A DNA stretch of 6,394 bases from Pseudomonadota bacterium (GCA_027621895.1 JAQCAK010000117.1:1-6394); one strand, 5' to 3'; counted from the first letter of the stretch, positions 1 through 6,394 are shown. Numbers and translations: made by a program. Notes: generated by a model from the sequence alone, not told the origin.

Positions 1-1
1 C

Positions 2-1054
2 CCGGACCCGGACAGTCCTGCGGTGCAGATGGGCGCTGTCAGCGTGATCGGTGACCGGCACAATGCTGCAGACATAGAACAACTGGCAGATGCTACAGAT
101 GTCGTCACCATTGACCTGGAGGACGTCAACGTCGACGCACTTGCGCAGATTGAGGCCGCGGGCATGACCGTCTTCCCCACACCCGCTACCCTCAGGAACC
201 TGACCAACAAACTCAAACAGAAGCAGATCCTTGCGGCCGCGGGTCTGCCTACCGCAGCCTTCCGCGAATGCAGTGGACAGGCAGACGCGGACTTCGGGCA
301 GCTTGGATGGCCGGTCGTACAGAAGGCAGCAGAAGGCGGCTACGACGGTCGTGGTGTGGTGATCCTCAGAAGTCCGGAAAACATCGATCAGCGCCTGCCC
401 GTTGCCGGGTACATCGAAGCCTTTCAACCCAATGTCACAGAAATCGCCGTCATGGTTGCCAGGGACCAACGGGGTCAGTGCGAGACCTGGTCACCGGTTG
501 AAATGGAATTTGACCCGAATGGCAACCTGTTGACCTACCTGATCGCGCCCGCGAGAATCCCGATTAAACTCGCCGAACAGGCCCGGGAACTGGCAGTAAA
601 GACTATCCTCGCGTTCAATGGTGCCGGCGTATTCGGGGTTGAAATGTTCATCCTGCCCGATGGGCAGTTGCTGATTAACGAGATAGCGCCACGTACCCAC
701 AACAGCGGCCATTACACGATCGATGCCTGTGTCACGTCACAGTTTCTGGCCCAGTACCGGATTCTCAGCGGACAGCCTATCGGCGACACAACCCAGCAGC
801 AGCCGGCGGTCATGTTCAACCTGCTGGGAGCAGAAGGCTATGCGGGGAAAACGATTGTCGAAGGCCTGGACATCCTGCTTGCAACGCCCGGGGTACATCC
901 CTACCTTTACGGCAAGCAGACCTGCTTTCCACTCAGGAAGATGGGACATGTTACTGTTGTGGCGGACAGCCTTGAACAGGCCATGGAAATCGCAGACAGC
1001 GCAAAGACGAGAATCAGAATTCGTGGTGAAAAGCCCATCAGCGAGGAGAGCTGA
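2..1054 (+). CDS. purK: N5-carboxyaminoimidazole ribonucleotide synthase PurK, 5' partial
   Basis: PurK is an ATP-grasp enzyme that carboxylates AIR with bicarbonate and ATP to give N5-CAIR, in cytosolic de novo purine synthesis. The frame is open from base 2 to the TGA at 1052-1054 (350 codons). The first codons (PDPDSPAVQMG) match the segment that follows the N-terminal GxGQLGRM nucleotide-binding loop, so roughly 30-40 residues lie upstream of the window. The GTG at 23 and ATG at 29 are internal codons, not starts. Visible motifs are the ATP-grasp glycine-rich loop GGYDGRG (bases 335-355), the metal-binding Glu in GVEMF, and the family signature INEIAPRTHNSGH (674-712) with the second metal-binding Glu. 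The C-terminal PurK domain carries LYGK and RKMGHVTV. The gene is followed after 3 bases by purE, so the two are co-transcribed; this order is opposite to E. coli purEK. Identification is very secure; only the missing N-terminus is unseen. Confidence 0.96.
   Translation, partial: PDPDSPAVQMGAVSVIGDRHNAADIEQLADATDVVTIDLEDVNVDALAQIEAAGMTVFPTPATLRNLTNKLKQKQILAAAGLPTAAFRECSGQADADFGQLGWPVVQKAAEGGYDGRGVVILRSPENIDQRLPVAGYIEAFQPNVTEIAVMVARDQRGQCETWSPVEMEFDPNGNLLTYLIAPARIPIKLAEQARELAVKTILAFNGAGVFGVEMFILPDGQLLINEIAPRTHNSGHYTIDACVTSQFLAQYRILSGQPIGDTTQQQPAVMFNLLGAEGYAGKTIVEGLDILLATPGVHPYLYGKQTCFPLRKMGHVTVVADSLEQAMEIADSAKTRIRIRGEKPISEES
1043..1048 (+). promoter_or_regulatory. Ribosome binding site of purE inside the end of purK
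   Basis: GAGGAG sits 9 bases before the purE ATG at 1058 and lies within the last codons of purK. It supports this ATG as the purE start and suggests that purE translation begins as ribosomes finish purK. Confidence 0.6.
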
Positions 1055-1057
1055 CTC

Positions 1058-1558
1058 ATGACAGAACCGAATCCACTGGTGGGTATCATCATGGGCAGCG
1101 ATTCCGACTTGCCCACCATGGAACCCGCTGCAACCATCCTCGAATCACTGGCCGTGCCCTACGAGCTGACCATCGTTTCTGCCCACCGCACACCAGAGCG
1201 CATGTATGAATATGCCAAATCAGCCGAGGCGAGAGGCCTGCGCGTGATCATCGCAGGCGCCGGCGGCGCCGCTCATCTGCCGGGCATGGTCGCCTCGCTC
1301 ACCGTCTTGCCAGTGATCGGTGTTCCCGTGTCCGCGACCATGCTGGATGGCCAGGATGCACTGCTGTCCATCGTGCAGATGCCTGCCGGTATACCGGTGG
1401 CAACCGTCGCGATCGACAACGCCGTCAATGCAGGTCTGCTGGCCGCCCGTATCCTGGGCGTGGCAGACGAATCACTGCGCAGCCGGTTGCACGACTACCA
1501 GAAGTCCCTGGAAGCGAAGGTTGGTGAAAAAATAGAACGTGTAGAACGTCGCGGATAG
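1058..1558 (+). CDS. purE: N5-carboxyaminoimidazole ribonucleotide mutase PurE (class I)
   Basis: PurE moves the carboxyl group of N5-CAIR, the PurK product, from N5 to C4 of the imidazole, giving CAIR in de novo purine synthesis. Class I PurE forms a cytosolic octamer. The 166-residue protein has the usual length. Signatures in order are GSDSD (13-17, phosphate and substrate binding), SAHRTP (41-46, with the catalytic His at 43), AGAGGAAHLPGM (66-77) and LLSIVQMP (102-109). The presence of PurK next door fits class I, which uses N5-CAIR, rather than class II, which uses AIR and CO2 directly. The ATG at 1058 lies 3 bases after the purK stop and has a good GAGGAG site. The C-terminal tail (about 135-166) is charged and probably helical. 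In the usual AIG-x-A stretch it reads AIDNAVNAGLLA, a tolerated variant as far as I know. Nothing suggests inactivation. Confidence 0.97.
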   Translation: MTEPNPLVGIIMGSDSDLPTMEPAATILESLAVPYELTIVSAHRTPERMYEYAKSAEARGLRVIIAGAGGAAHLPGMVASLTVLPVIGVPVSATMLDGQDALLSIVQMPAGIPVATVAIDNAVNAGLLAARILGVADESLRSRLHDYQKSLEAKVGEKIERVERRG

Positions 1559-1589
1559 ACTGCCTCTAAAGGTATTTGGAGCGACAGAC

Positions 1590-1598
1590 TGCTATGCT
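1590..1598 (+). promoter_or_regulatory. Possible extended -10 promoter element
   Basis: TGCTATGCT fits the extended -10 pattern TGnTATnnT and sits in the 75-base gap after purE. No good -35 hexamer lies 16-18 bases upstream (TTGGAG at 1576-1581 is too close). A transcript from here would begin near 1605, leaving about 29 bases before the ATG at 1634 and excluding a TTG start at 1598. Single-motif evidence only. Confidence 0.3.
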
Positions 1599-1633
1599 TG
1601 CACATTCAGGATCGGAATCACCGGATACCAGAT

Positions 1634-2635
1634 ATGACTGATGAATTGCCACCAGCAGAAACCCCATCCGGAGAACCGCAGGCGCCAGCCAGCAATAAAA
1701 GGGGACTTGGGCATTTCCTCCTCAAACAGATTTTGCCGTGGCTCATCACGATCGGCTGTTTTGCGTTTCTGTACACCCGCATTGCCGGACCGGCAAAAGG
1801 TGCCGGGATGTCCGTACCCGCCTATCTCGGCTCCGTCTTTGCGGATGTGAACTGGCTGGCCTGGCTGGCGCTCATGATTCCCTATTCCCTGTTCTTTTTC
1901 GCCATTGATTCACTGATCGTCTGGCGAGTGATTGGCTGGTTCAACGCAAAGGTCGCTTACCGGGATATTCTGCCGGTGCGGGCCAGCACCTACATCCTCT
2001 CGATTATCAACGAGCAGGTCGGCAAGGGCGCCATGGCACTTTACCTCTACCGGCGGGAAGGCGTGCCCGGGTGGAAACTGGGTTCCAGCATGCTGTTCAT
2101 CATGGTCTGCGAACTGCTGTATCTCTGCGCCTGGGCCAACATCGGACTGTTTCTTCAGTATGACACCCTGCCCACGGTCTTCCATGCGCTGCCCTGGGTC
2201 GGACTTGGGATTGTGACGCTGTTCGTGATCGCCTACCTGTATTTCCGGGGTATGATCCTGCCAGATCTTGCCTGGCGTGATCGCCACCTGTTTCATGCGT
2301 TCAAGCAAGCGTCCCTGGGCCAGTACGGCCTGATCCTGTTACTGCGCTCACCCGCTCTGCTGGCGGCGGTGGTTGTCTATTCTGAAGCCATCGCGCTGTT
2401 CGGTGTGGATATTTCATACCTGCAGATGCTGGGGCTGCTGCCAGTGATATTCTTCGGGGCCTCCATTCCCGGCCCCTTCCGGGCGGTAGCGATTTCCATG
2501 TGGGTCATCCTCGTCCCGGAATACCCGGCCGAGATGTCAGCATTCGGACTGGTGCAACACAATTTCTTTATCCTGTTCAATGCGGTCATTGGCCTGTGCT
2601 TTGTTCGCAGAGTCCAGCGGGAAGTCTTTAACTGA
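1634..2635 (+). CDS. Polytopic inner-membrane protein, function unknown, possibly flippase-like
   Basis: This is a 333-residue integral membrane protein. A polar, proline-rich N-terminal tail (1-25) is followed by about seven or eight hydrophobic segments, near 28-49, 75-101, 118-138 (weak, perhaps re-entrant), 151-174, 186-206, 231-257, 263-294 and 304-324. The end is basic (RRVQRE), which suggests a cytoplasmic C-terminus. A conserved-looking middle section, SIINEQVGKGAMALYLYRREG (123-143), and a late GASIPGPFRA (275-284) recall the layout of the lysylphosphatidylglycerol synthase transmembrane/flippase-like family, which often has a polar Gly-rich turn before a charged segment and a Pro-Gly motif near the end. 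That assignment is an inference from pattern, not a firm match. I chose ATG 1634 over an in-frame TTG at 1598 because the TTG overlaps a possible -10 element; the ribosome site (CCGGA at 1621-1625) is weak. The gene follows purE by 75 bases but need not be functionally linked. Confidence 0.85.
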   Translation: MTDELPPAETPSGEPQAPASNKRGLGHFLLKQILPWLITIGCFAFLYTRIAGPAKGAGMSVPAYLGSVFADVNWLAWLALMIPYSLFFFAIDSLIVWRVIGWFNAKVAYRDILPVRASTYILSIINEQVGKGAMALYLYRREGVPGWKLGSSMLFIMVCELLYLCAWANIGLFLQYDTLPTVFHALPWVGLGIVTLFVIAYLYFRGMILPDLAWRDRHLFHAFKQASLGQYGLILLLRSPALLAAVVVYSEAIALFGVDISYLQMLGLLPVIFFGASIPGPFRAVAISMWVILVPEYPAEMSAFGLVQHNFFILFNAVIGLCFVRRVQREVFN

Positions 2636-2790
2636 GTTGAAGTCTTTGACCGGATGATTTGCTCAACCCGGGACACCCGTCCGGTTCAGCAGGATCGTTC
2701 GCAGGAACAACCAGCCGCCAGGATCCTTAAATGCATGATGTCTGCCGGAGCTCAGCGTTCAAGGGAGCGCCGCACTGGTTTCTGTATCTG
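2636..2790. other. Convergent intergenic gap without clear terminator
   Basis: The membrane protein gene ends at 2635 and the antiporter gene ends at 2791 from the other side. I looked for terminators on both strands. The best inverted repeat is ACCGGA (2649-2654) with TCCGGT (2680-2685), separated by 25 bases and without a T-run, so it is unconvincing. A 9-base direct repeat, GAAGTCTTT, occurs at 2621-2629 and 2639-2647, across the upstream stop codon. No small gene is supported. Confidence 0.5.
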
Positions 2791-3960
2791 TCAGACTTCC
2801 TCATGGGTCTTGCGCAACGCGACAGCAGTGATCATTGGCCCGACGAGTTCAAAAAACACCGTTGCGCTGATCACAATGGTCAGTATCTCCTGGGATATCT
2901 CCGGAAAATGCTGATTGGCATAGATTGCGGCACCAAGGGCAACGCCTGCCTGGGGCAAAAGACCCAGGCCGAGGAAACTCAACTCCCGCCGGTTCAAGGC
3001 CGCCGGGCGGTACAGGTGGGCACCCGCAACCCGGCCCAGTATCCGAAACAGAATATAGGCGATGCCGGCGATCGAAACGGCACGCCAGTGGCCTGGTTCA
3101 AAAGACGCACCCACAAGAATCAGGAACAGAATCAGTACCGGCCATTCAATATTTTCGATCTCATGGAAGGTAAACTTGTGATGCCTGGCGAAGGCCGTAA
3201 CGGTCGTGCCCATCACAATGGCAGACAGCAGGTAGGAAACCTCAAACTGGATCGATAACCCTGCACACAGCATGACCATCCCCAGGGCCTCAACCAGCAT
3301 GGGCTCACCCTTCTTGATCCGTCCGGACAGCAGCGCCATTGGCAATCCCAGAACAAACCCAAGCAGCAATGCTCCCCCAAGCTCCAGCAGCGCCTTGAGA
3401 ATATAGGCTGATTCGAGTCCGCCATTGCTCAGATAACCCGCCACTGTCATGACAATACTGAAAATCAGCAGCCCCCAGGCATCATCGAGCGCGACGATTG
3501 GCGGCAGAAAATCCCGCAGTTTTGAATTCGCGCTGGAATTCTGCACCACGTCTACTGTCGCGATGGGATCAGTTGCCAGACTCACGCCCGCCAGCACCAT
3601 CGCCACGATTGTGGAAACGCCCACGAGTGTCAGACCCGCGAACACGACCGCAAAAGTACCCAGGGTAATGACAAGCGACAGCAGGAAAGCGTCAGCGCCA
3701 TGCTTGTCGATCGCTCCCTGCAGTCTGCCACCAAGGAGAAAGCCAATCAGGGTCAGCGCGAGCGTGGTGATGTAGTCAAACCAACCCAGGTCCAGGTCCG
3801 GCAACAGATCGAGACCGACCGGCCCGATTGCCACGCCCAGCAGGATGAGAATAGTGACACGCGGGACACGGGTCCTGCTGCCGACCACTTGCGCCGCCAG
3901 CCCCAGCAGCCAGAGTCCACCCAGGGTGATCAGGGCTGCCGCCATGGAGTCCTCGTTCAT
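2791..3960 (-). CDS. CPA2-like cation:proton antiporter, membrane domain only
   Basis: A 389-residue inner-membrane antiporter of the CPA superfamily (Kef/NapA-like Na+/H+ exchanger fold), expected to exchange Na+ or K+ for protons. About 12-13 hydrophobic helices fill the protein. The first is at about 6-27, followed by RVPRVTILILLGVAIGP, a standard family opening. The ion-site region shows ATDPIATVD (129-137) in the unwound helix and LDDAWG (158-163), whose Asp159-Asp160 pair is the ion-binding pair of electrogenic CPA2 proteins. A basic residue, Arg309, follows in FRILGR. The end has QAGVALG (337-343) and ELVGP (371-375), both typical. The protein stops just after the last helix, so there is no RCK/TrkA-N regulatory domain as found in full Kef channels. 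Its ATG overlaps the MFS stop by four bases (ATGA), implying translational coupling. A second start at 3945 with its own GAGGA site is possible. Ion specificity cannot be read from sequence. Confidence 0.92.
   Translation of the reverse strand: MNEDSMAAALITLGGLWLLGLAAQVVGSRTRVPRVTILILLGVAIGPVGLDLLPDLDLGWFDYITTLALTLIGFLLGGRLQGAIDKHGADAFLLSLVITLGTFAVVFAGLTLVGVSTIVAMVLAGVSLATDPIATVDVVQNSSANSKLRDFLPPIVALDDAWGLLIFSIVMTVAGYLSNGGLESAYILKALLELGGALLLGFVLGLPMALLSGRIKKGEPMLVEALGMVMLCAGLSIQFEVSYLLSAIVMGTTVTAFARHHKFTFHEIENIEWPVLILFLILVGASFEPGHWRAVSIAGIAYILFRILGRVAGAHLYRPAALNRRELSFLGLGLLPQAGVALGAAIYANQHFPEISQEILTIVISATVFFELVGPMITAVALRKTHEEV
3950..3954 (-). promoter_or_regulatory. Ribosome-binding-like site before alternative antiporter start
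   Basis: GAGGA lies 4 bases before an in-frame ATG at 3945 (sixth codon of the antiporter as annotated). The upstream ATG at 3960 has only a distant GAGG at 3977-3980 but overlaps the MFS stop codon. Either start keeps the first helix intact; coupling favours 3960, the Shine-Dalgarno match favours 3945. Confidence 0.35.
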
Positions 3961-5210
3961 GAGGGTGACCGACTGGCCTCAAGATCGTCGCCGATCATAC
4001 CTTCAGCTTCATCGGTCCGATCACCGGGCATGGCCGCCATGATCAGCGCGGAGATAACCGCGACGCCCAGGAAAAACAGCCAGGCAAGCTGATAACTGCC
4101 CGTGTAATCACGAATCGCGCCGGCAATCAGGGGACCCACTGCAGCAAGCGTGGCGAAGGGCCCGACCAGCCCCATCACCAGTCCGAAGGAGGCAGATCCA
4201 AAGCACCCCGCTACCATCGCCCCCAGCAGCGGCAGGAAACCGCCCATTCCAAAACCCAGCAATGAAATAGCGATCATCAGTCCCACATATCCCGGCGCCA
4301 GGTAAAGCAGGATCAGTGTTGCGCCGATCAGCACGAGAGACATCCAGAAGAGATAGCGGTGCTGAATGTAATCGGCGAGTGCGCCAAAAAACAGCTTGCC
4401 GCCAATCATCACAACAGCCATCAGAGAAACAAGCGTTGCAGTCTGGGCTGGTGTGAGACCCTGGTCATGACTGAACGGGCCAATGTTCTGCTGAACACCG
4501 CCCGTCGCGATCATCATCGGTATAAAAGCCAGCACGATGACCCAGAAACGACGTTCACGGAGCACGCCTTTGGTTGTCCATTGTCCTCCACTTTCCGGCT
4601 GTCCCGCGTTCGCAGAGGGCGAGAGTTCTGCCGGGGAATTTCTGACCACCGTCCAGGTTAAGGGCACGATCAGAATCAGCACAAAAACCGCAAGCACCTG
4701 GTGAGCCGTTCGCCAGTCGTAGTTGACCATCAACCAGGCAATCAACAGCGGAAACAGGGCACCACCAATCGATGTCCCGATACTGGATATGCCAATGGCG
4801 GTTCCACGATGACGTGGGAACCAGCGCGCGGCGAGCGTCTGTGCTGCAAGGGGGCCTGCCAACATGGGACCGGCAATGAAGAGCGTGCCGTAGACCACGG
4901 CAATGTGCCACCAGCTTGTGGCAAAGGAGATCAACAGTAAAGCCAGGCTGAAACTACAGGTTCCGCATATCACCAGCACCCGGATGGACAGCCTGTCCAT
5001 TGCTTTACCAGCGAAGGGGGCGACCGCTCCCATCATGCACTGGGCCACCAGGAAAATCAGCATAATCGTACTGCGGGTCGTGTCGAACTCGGCGGCCCAG
5101 GTTTCTACCCAGAGCGTGAACGCAAAGAATCCAATACCGAAAGTTGAGGCCTGGAATACCAGGGCAGTGCCCAATACAGACCAGGCGCGATACTGCTGCG
5201 GAATAGCCAT
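3957..5210 (-). CDS. MFS transporter, OFA/monocarboxylate-type
   Basis: A 417-residue major facilitator superfamily permease with the usual 12 helices in two halves joined by a polar loop (about 191-218). The loop between helices 2 and 3 carries a motif-A form, GKAMDRLSIR (68-77), with a degenerate repeat, GALADYIQHR (276-285), in the second half. LAARWFPRHRGTAIGIS (126-142) and the Gly-rich stretch after it resemble the oxalate:formate/monocarboxylate transporter branch, which moves small organic acids. That substrate class is an inference. The C-terminal tail (about 395-417) is acidic and cytoplasmic. The start at 5210 gives a proper first helix, but no clear ribosome site precedes it. Downstream, the stop overlaps the antiporter ATG. 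Upstream, 94 bases separate it from the oxygenase stop, so it may be expressed with that gene and supply its substrate, or expel a product. Confidence 0.93.
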   Translation of the reverse strand: MAIPQQYRAWSVLGTALVFQASTFGIGFFAFTLWVETWAAEFDTTRSTIMLIFLVAQCMMGAVAPFAGKAMDRLSIRVLVICGTCSFSLALLLISFATSWWHIAVVYGTLFIAGPMLAGPLAAQTLAARWFPRHRGTAIGISSIGTSIGGALFPLLIAWLMVNYDWRTAHQVLAVFVLILIVPLTWTVVRNSPAELSPSANAGQPESGGQWTTKGVLRERRFWVIVLAFIPMMIATGGVQQNIGPFSHDQGLTPAQTATLVSLMAVVMIGGKLFFGALADYIQHRYLFWMSLVLIGATLILLYLAPGYVGLMIAISLLGFGMGGFLPLLGAMVAGCFGSASFGLVMGLVGPFATLAAVGPLIAGAIRDYTGSYQLAWLFFLGVAVISALIMAAMPGDRTDEAEGMIGDDLEASRSPS

Positions 5211-5248
5211 AAGATAACCAGTCTGGACTTCGCAACAGTTAAACAGGG

Positions 5249-5281
5249 AAAGACAGACGCTGTCTACGCGCGCCTGTCTTT
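5249..5281 (-). terminator. Hairpin element after the oxygenase gene, candidate terminator or attenuator
   Basis: AAAGACAG (5249-5256) and CTGTCTTT (5274-5281) form a perfect 8-base inverted repeat around a 17-base loop. Inside it, a second CTGTCT (5260-5265) can pair instead with AGACAG (5251-5256) across a 3-base loop. In the minus-strand transcript this tight hairpin is followed by UUCCCUGUUU, a modest U-rich tail. It lies 24 bases past the oxygenase stop and about 40 bases before the MFS start, so it would end or dampen transcription between them. The tail is weaker than in a textbook terminator. Confidence 0.45.
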
Positions 5282-5304
5282 ACCGCTAACTGAAAATCGG
5301 AACC

Positions 5305-6394
5305 TCAGTCAGCCATCCACTGGTTGTAAAGCTGGTGGAAATGCCGTGGTTTGGTCTCGCCATAGTTCGCAAAGATGACTTCTTTCAGCGAGTGCAGGCC
5401 TTTCTGCACATAAGGCAGATTCAGCGTATCCTGGTTAAATACCTTGGCCAGCGCCCCGAGTTCCGGTGCTTCTACGTAATCATCATCCAGGTCAAGCCAG
5501 TGCATTTTGGCAGCAGGAGGCCTGGGCTGACCTTCCGGCGCCGGCAACATGAACAGGCATTCGTGGATGCACTCCTCGGGGTTGTCCCCATAGGGACGGA
5601 ACCGATAGAAGATCTGGTTGAAGGATCCCCAGGGGCTGATGTTCGGGAAGACACTGTAGTAAATCGGATCCAGCAGCTCGGCATCGCTGACTTCATCCAT
5701 CTTGTCGCCCAGGATCTTCCGCAAATCTTCCCGGCGAACAGCGGCAGCTTTGGCGCGCTTCTCGGCGAAACCTCCTGTTGCCACATTGGATGGCATTTCA
5801 TCCATGCCTTCAATCAGGCGACCGCCCACCCAGTTACACAGGTGTATATCAGCATGGAACTTGTCGCCGTCAAGGTAGTTGCCGCGATCATCAAAGTAGC
5901 CGACACGATTGTCCGTGGTGGTGACCTTCACCCGGCCTTCCTCAACCCGCTCATAAATGTTGCCTGTCAGTTCATGGCGCTGACGGGTGAAGGGTGTCGC
6001 TTCCATATAAGGGTTTTCAGCCAGGTATTCACTGACATGAGGACTGCCAACATGATGCGCAGAAAGTGCTCGGGAAAAGTTACCGAAAATATCGTACTTG
6101 GAATTCGCACATCCCAGCGTGCTGAGCAGCGTGGGATGCGTCGCCACGGAATGATAAGCCTCTGCAAACGCCTCATGGGCGGCTTTCCAGTTGCAGGGCA
6201 GTCGCTTGGCAACGTGCGCAGCCTTGTAGCGACGCTCCATGGGCAGGTGCGTGAAGTGTTCATCCAGATTACCCAGGAAATCTTCCAGCGGTTCGCAATT
6301 CGGATCGGGGTTGATAAAGATAAAACCGCCCCAGCGACCCACCTTGATCTGTTCCAGTGAGTGAGTTTCCTTGCTGACCGTTGGAAAGTCCCAG
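5305..6394 (-). CDS. Rieske-type ring-hydroxylating oxygenase large (alpha) subunit, 5' partial
   Basis: This is the catalytic portion of a Rieske non-heme iron oxygenase, which uses electrons passed from a reductase or ferredoxin to add oxygen to an organic substrate. The frame runs open from the window edge (6393, starting WDFPTVSKE) to the TGA at 5305-5307, 362 codons. The Rieske [2Fe-2S] domain with its CxH and CxxH pairs lies outside the window, so the GTG at 6342 is internal. GGFIFINPD marks the end of the Rieske domain. Counting from 6342, NWKAAHEAFAEAYHSVATHP (51-70) holds the iron-ligand pattern His64-x4-His69, and Asp305 in FNQDTLNLPYVQKGL is the likely third ligand. Glu61 sits where many dioxygenases have the bridging Asp (DxxH). 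The substrate cannot be told; aromatic, terpenoid, steroid or alkylammonium compounds are all possible for this superfamily. The neighbouring MFS gene may serve the same pathway. Confidence 0.93.
   Translation of the reverse strand, partial: WDFPTVSKETHSLEQIKVGRWGGFIFINPDPNCEPLEDFLGNLDEHFTHLPMERRYKAAHVAKRLPCNWKAAHEAFAEAYHSVATHPTLLSTLGCANSKYDIFGNFSRALSAHHVGSPHVSEYLAENPYMEATPFTRQRHELTGNIYERVEEGRVKVTTTDNRVGYFDDRGNYLDGDKFHADIHLCNWVGGRLIEGMDEMPSNVATGGFAEKRAKAAAVRREDLRKILGDKMDEVSDAELLDPIYYSVFPNISPWGSFNQIFYRFRPYGDNPEECIHECLFMLPAPEGQPRPPAAKMHWLDLDDDYVEAPELGALAKVFNQDTLNLPYVQKGLHSLKEVIFANYGETKPRHFHQLYNQWMAD

Noticed and set aside
23..31. GTG 23 or ATG 29 as the true purK start
   Set aside because: The codons before them continue a PurK-like sequence (PDPDSPA), and starting here would remove the N-terminal nucleotide-binding loop. 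The gene is cut by the window edge.
1598..1633. TTG start at 1598 extending the membrane protein by 12 residues
   Set aside because: No good ribosome site precedes it, the TTG overlaps a possible -10 element, and the added residues look like untranslated leader.
2649..2685. ACCGGA/TCCGGT inverted repeat as a terminator between convergent genes
   Set aside because: The stem is only 6 pairs, the loop is 25 bases and no T-run follows on either strand.
2731..3258. A 175-codon plus-strand frame opposite the antiporter end
   Set aside because: The translation is polar and low in recognisable motifs, and the antiporter motifs on the other strand explain the conservation expected there.
5335..6360. 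A 341-codon open frame on the plus strand opposite the oxygenase gene
   Set aside because: It is antisense to a clearly recognisable oxygenase and its translation shows no family motif or sensible domain pattern. A long antisense frame is common in GC-rich genes with biased codon use.
1..6394. Mobile element, CRISPR, phage defence or toxin-antitoxin content
   Set aside because: No long or spaced repeats, no transposase or integrase motifs, no nuclease or defence domains and no composition break were seen; all sizeable coding space is taken by metabolic and transport genes.

Overview
The window reads as ordinary protein-coding chromosome from a proteobacterium. A gammaproteobacterium, possibly marine, is my best guess from the gene content: a PurK/PurE two-step purine branch, a Rieske oxygenase next to an MFS transporter of the monocarboxylate type, and a CPA2-like antiporter. 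This is an impression from protein style; the sequence holds no rRNA or other marker that settles taxonomy. Gene density is high, base composition is moderately GC-rich throughout, and I see no insertion sequence, CRISPR array, tRNA, rRNA, phage gene or composition break.

Left part, plus strand (1-2635). The 3' nine-tenths of purK is cut by the window edge and is followed after 3 bases by complete purE. Together they convert AIR to CAIR through N5-CAIR in purine synthesis. The order purK then purE is the reverse of the E. coli purEK operon. About 75 bases further on is a 333-residue polytopic membrane protein of uncertain function, perhaps of the flippase-like/LPG-synthase transmembrane type, with a possible promoter of its own.

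Middle, 2636-2790: a short gap between convergent genes, with no convincing terminator and no small gene.

Right part, minus strand (2791-6394). In transcription order these are a Rieske-type ring-hydroxylating oxygenase large subunit (N-terminal Rieske domain beyond the window edge), a gap with a hairpin-forming element, a 12-helix MFS transporter, and a CPA-type cation:proton antiporter whose ATG overlaps the MFS stop (ATGA). The last two are almost certainly co-translated. The oxygenase may belong to the same transcription unit, with the hairpin ending or attenuating transcription between them. A simple reading is that the MFS protein imports an organic acid used by the oxygenase pathway and the antiporter balances protons or cations; this is inference from position only.

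I did not find a clear undescribed system. The items most worth a second look are the transporter pair joined by ATGA next to the oxygenase, the Glu in place of the usual Asp in the oxygenase iron-site motif, the mutually exclusive hairpins, and the unassigned membrane protein.
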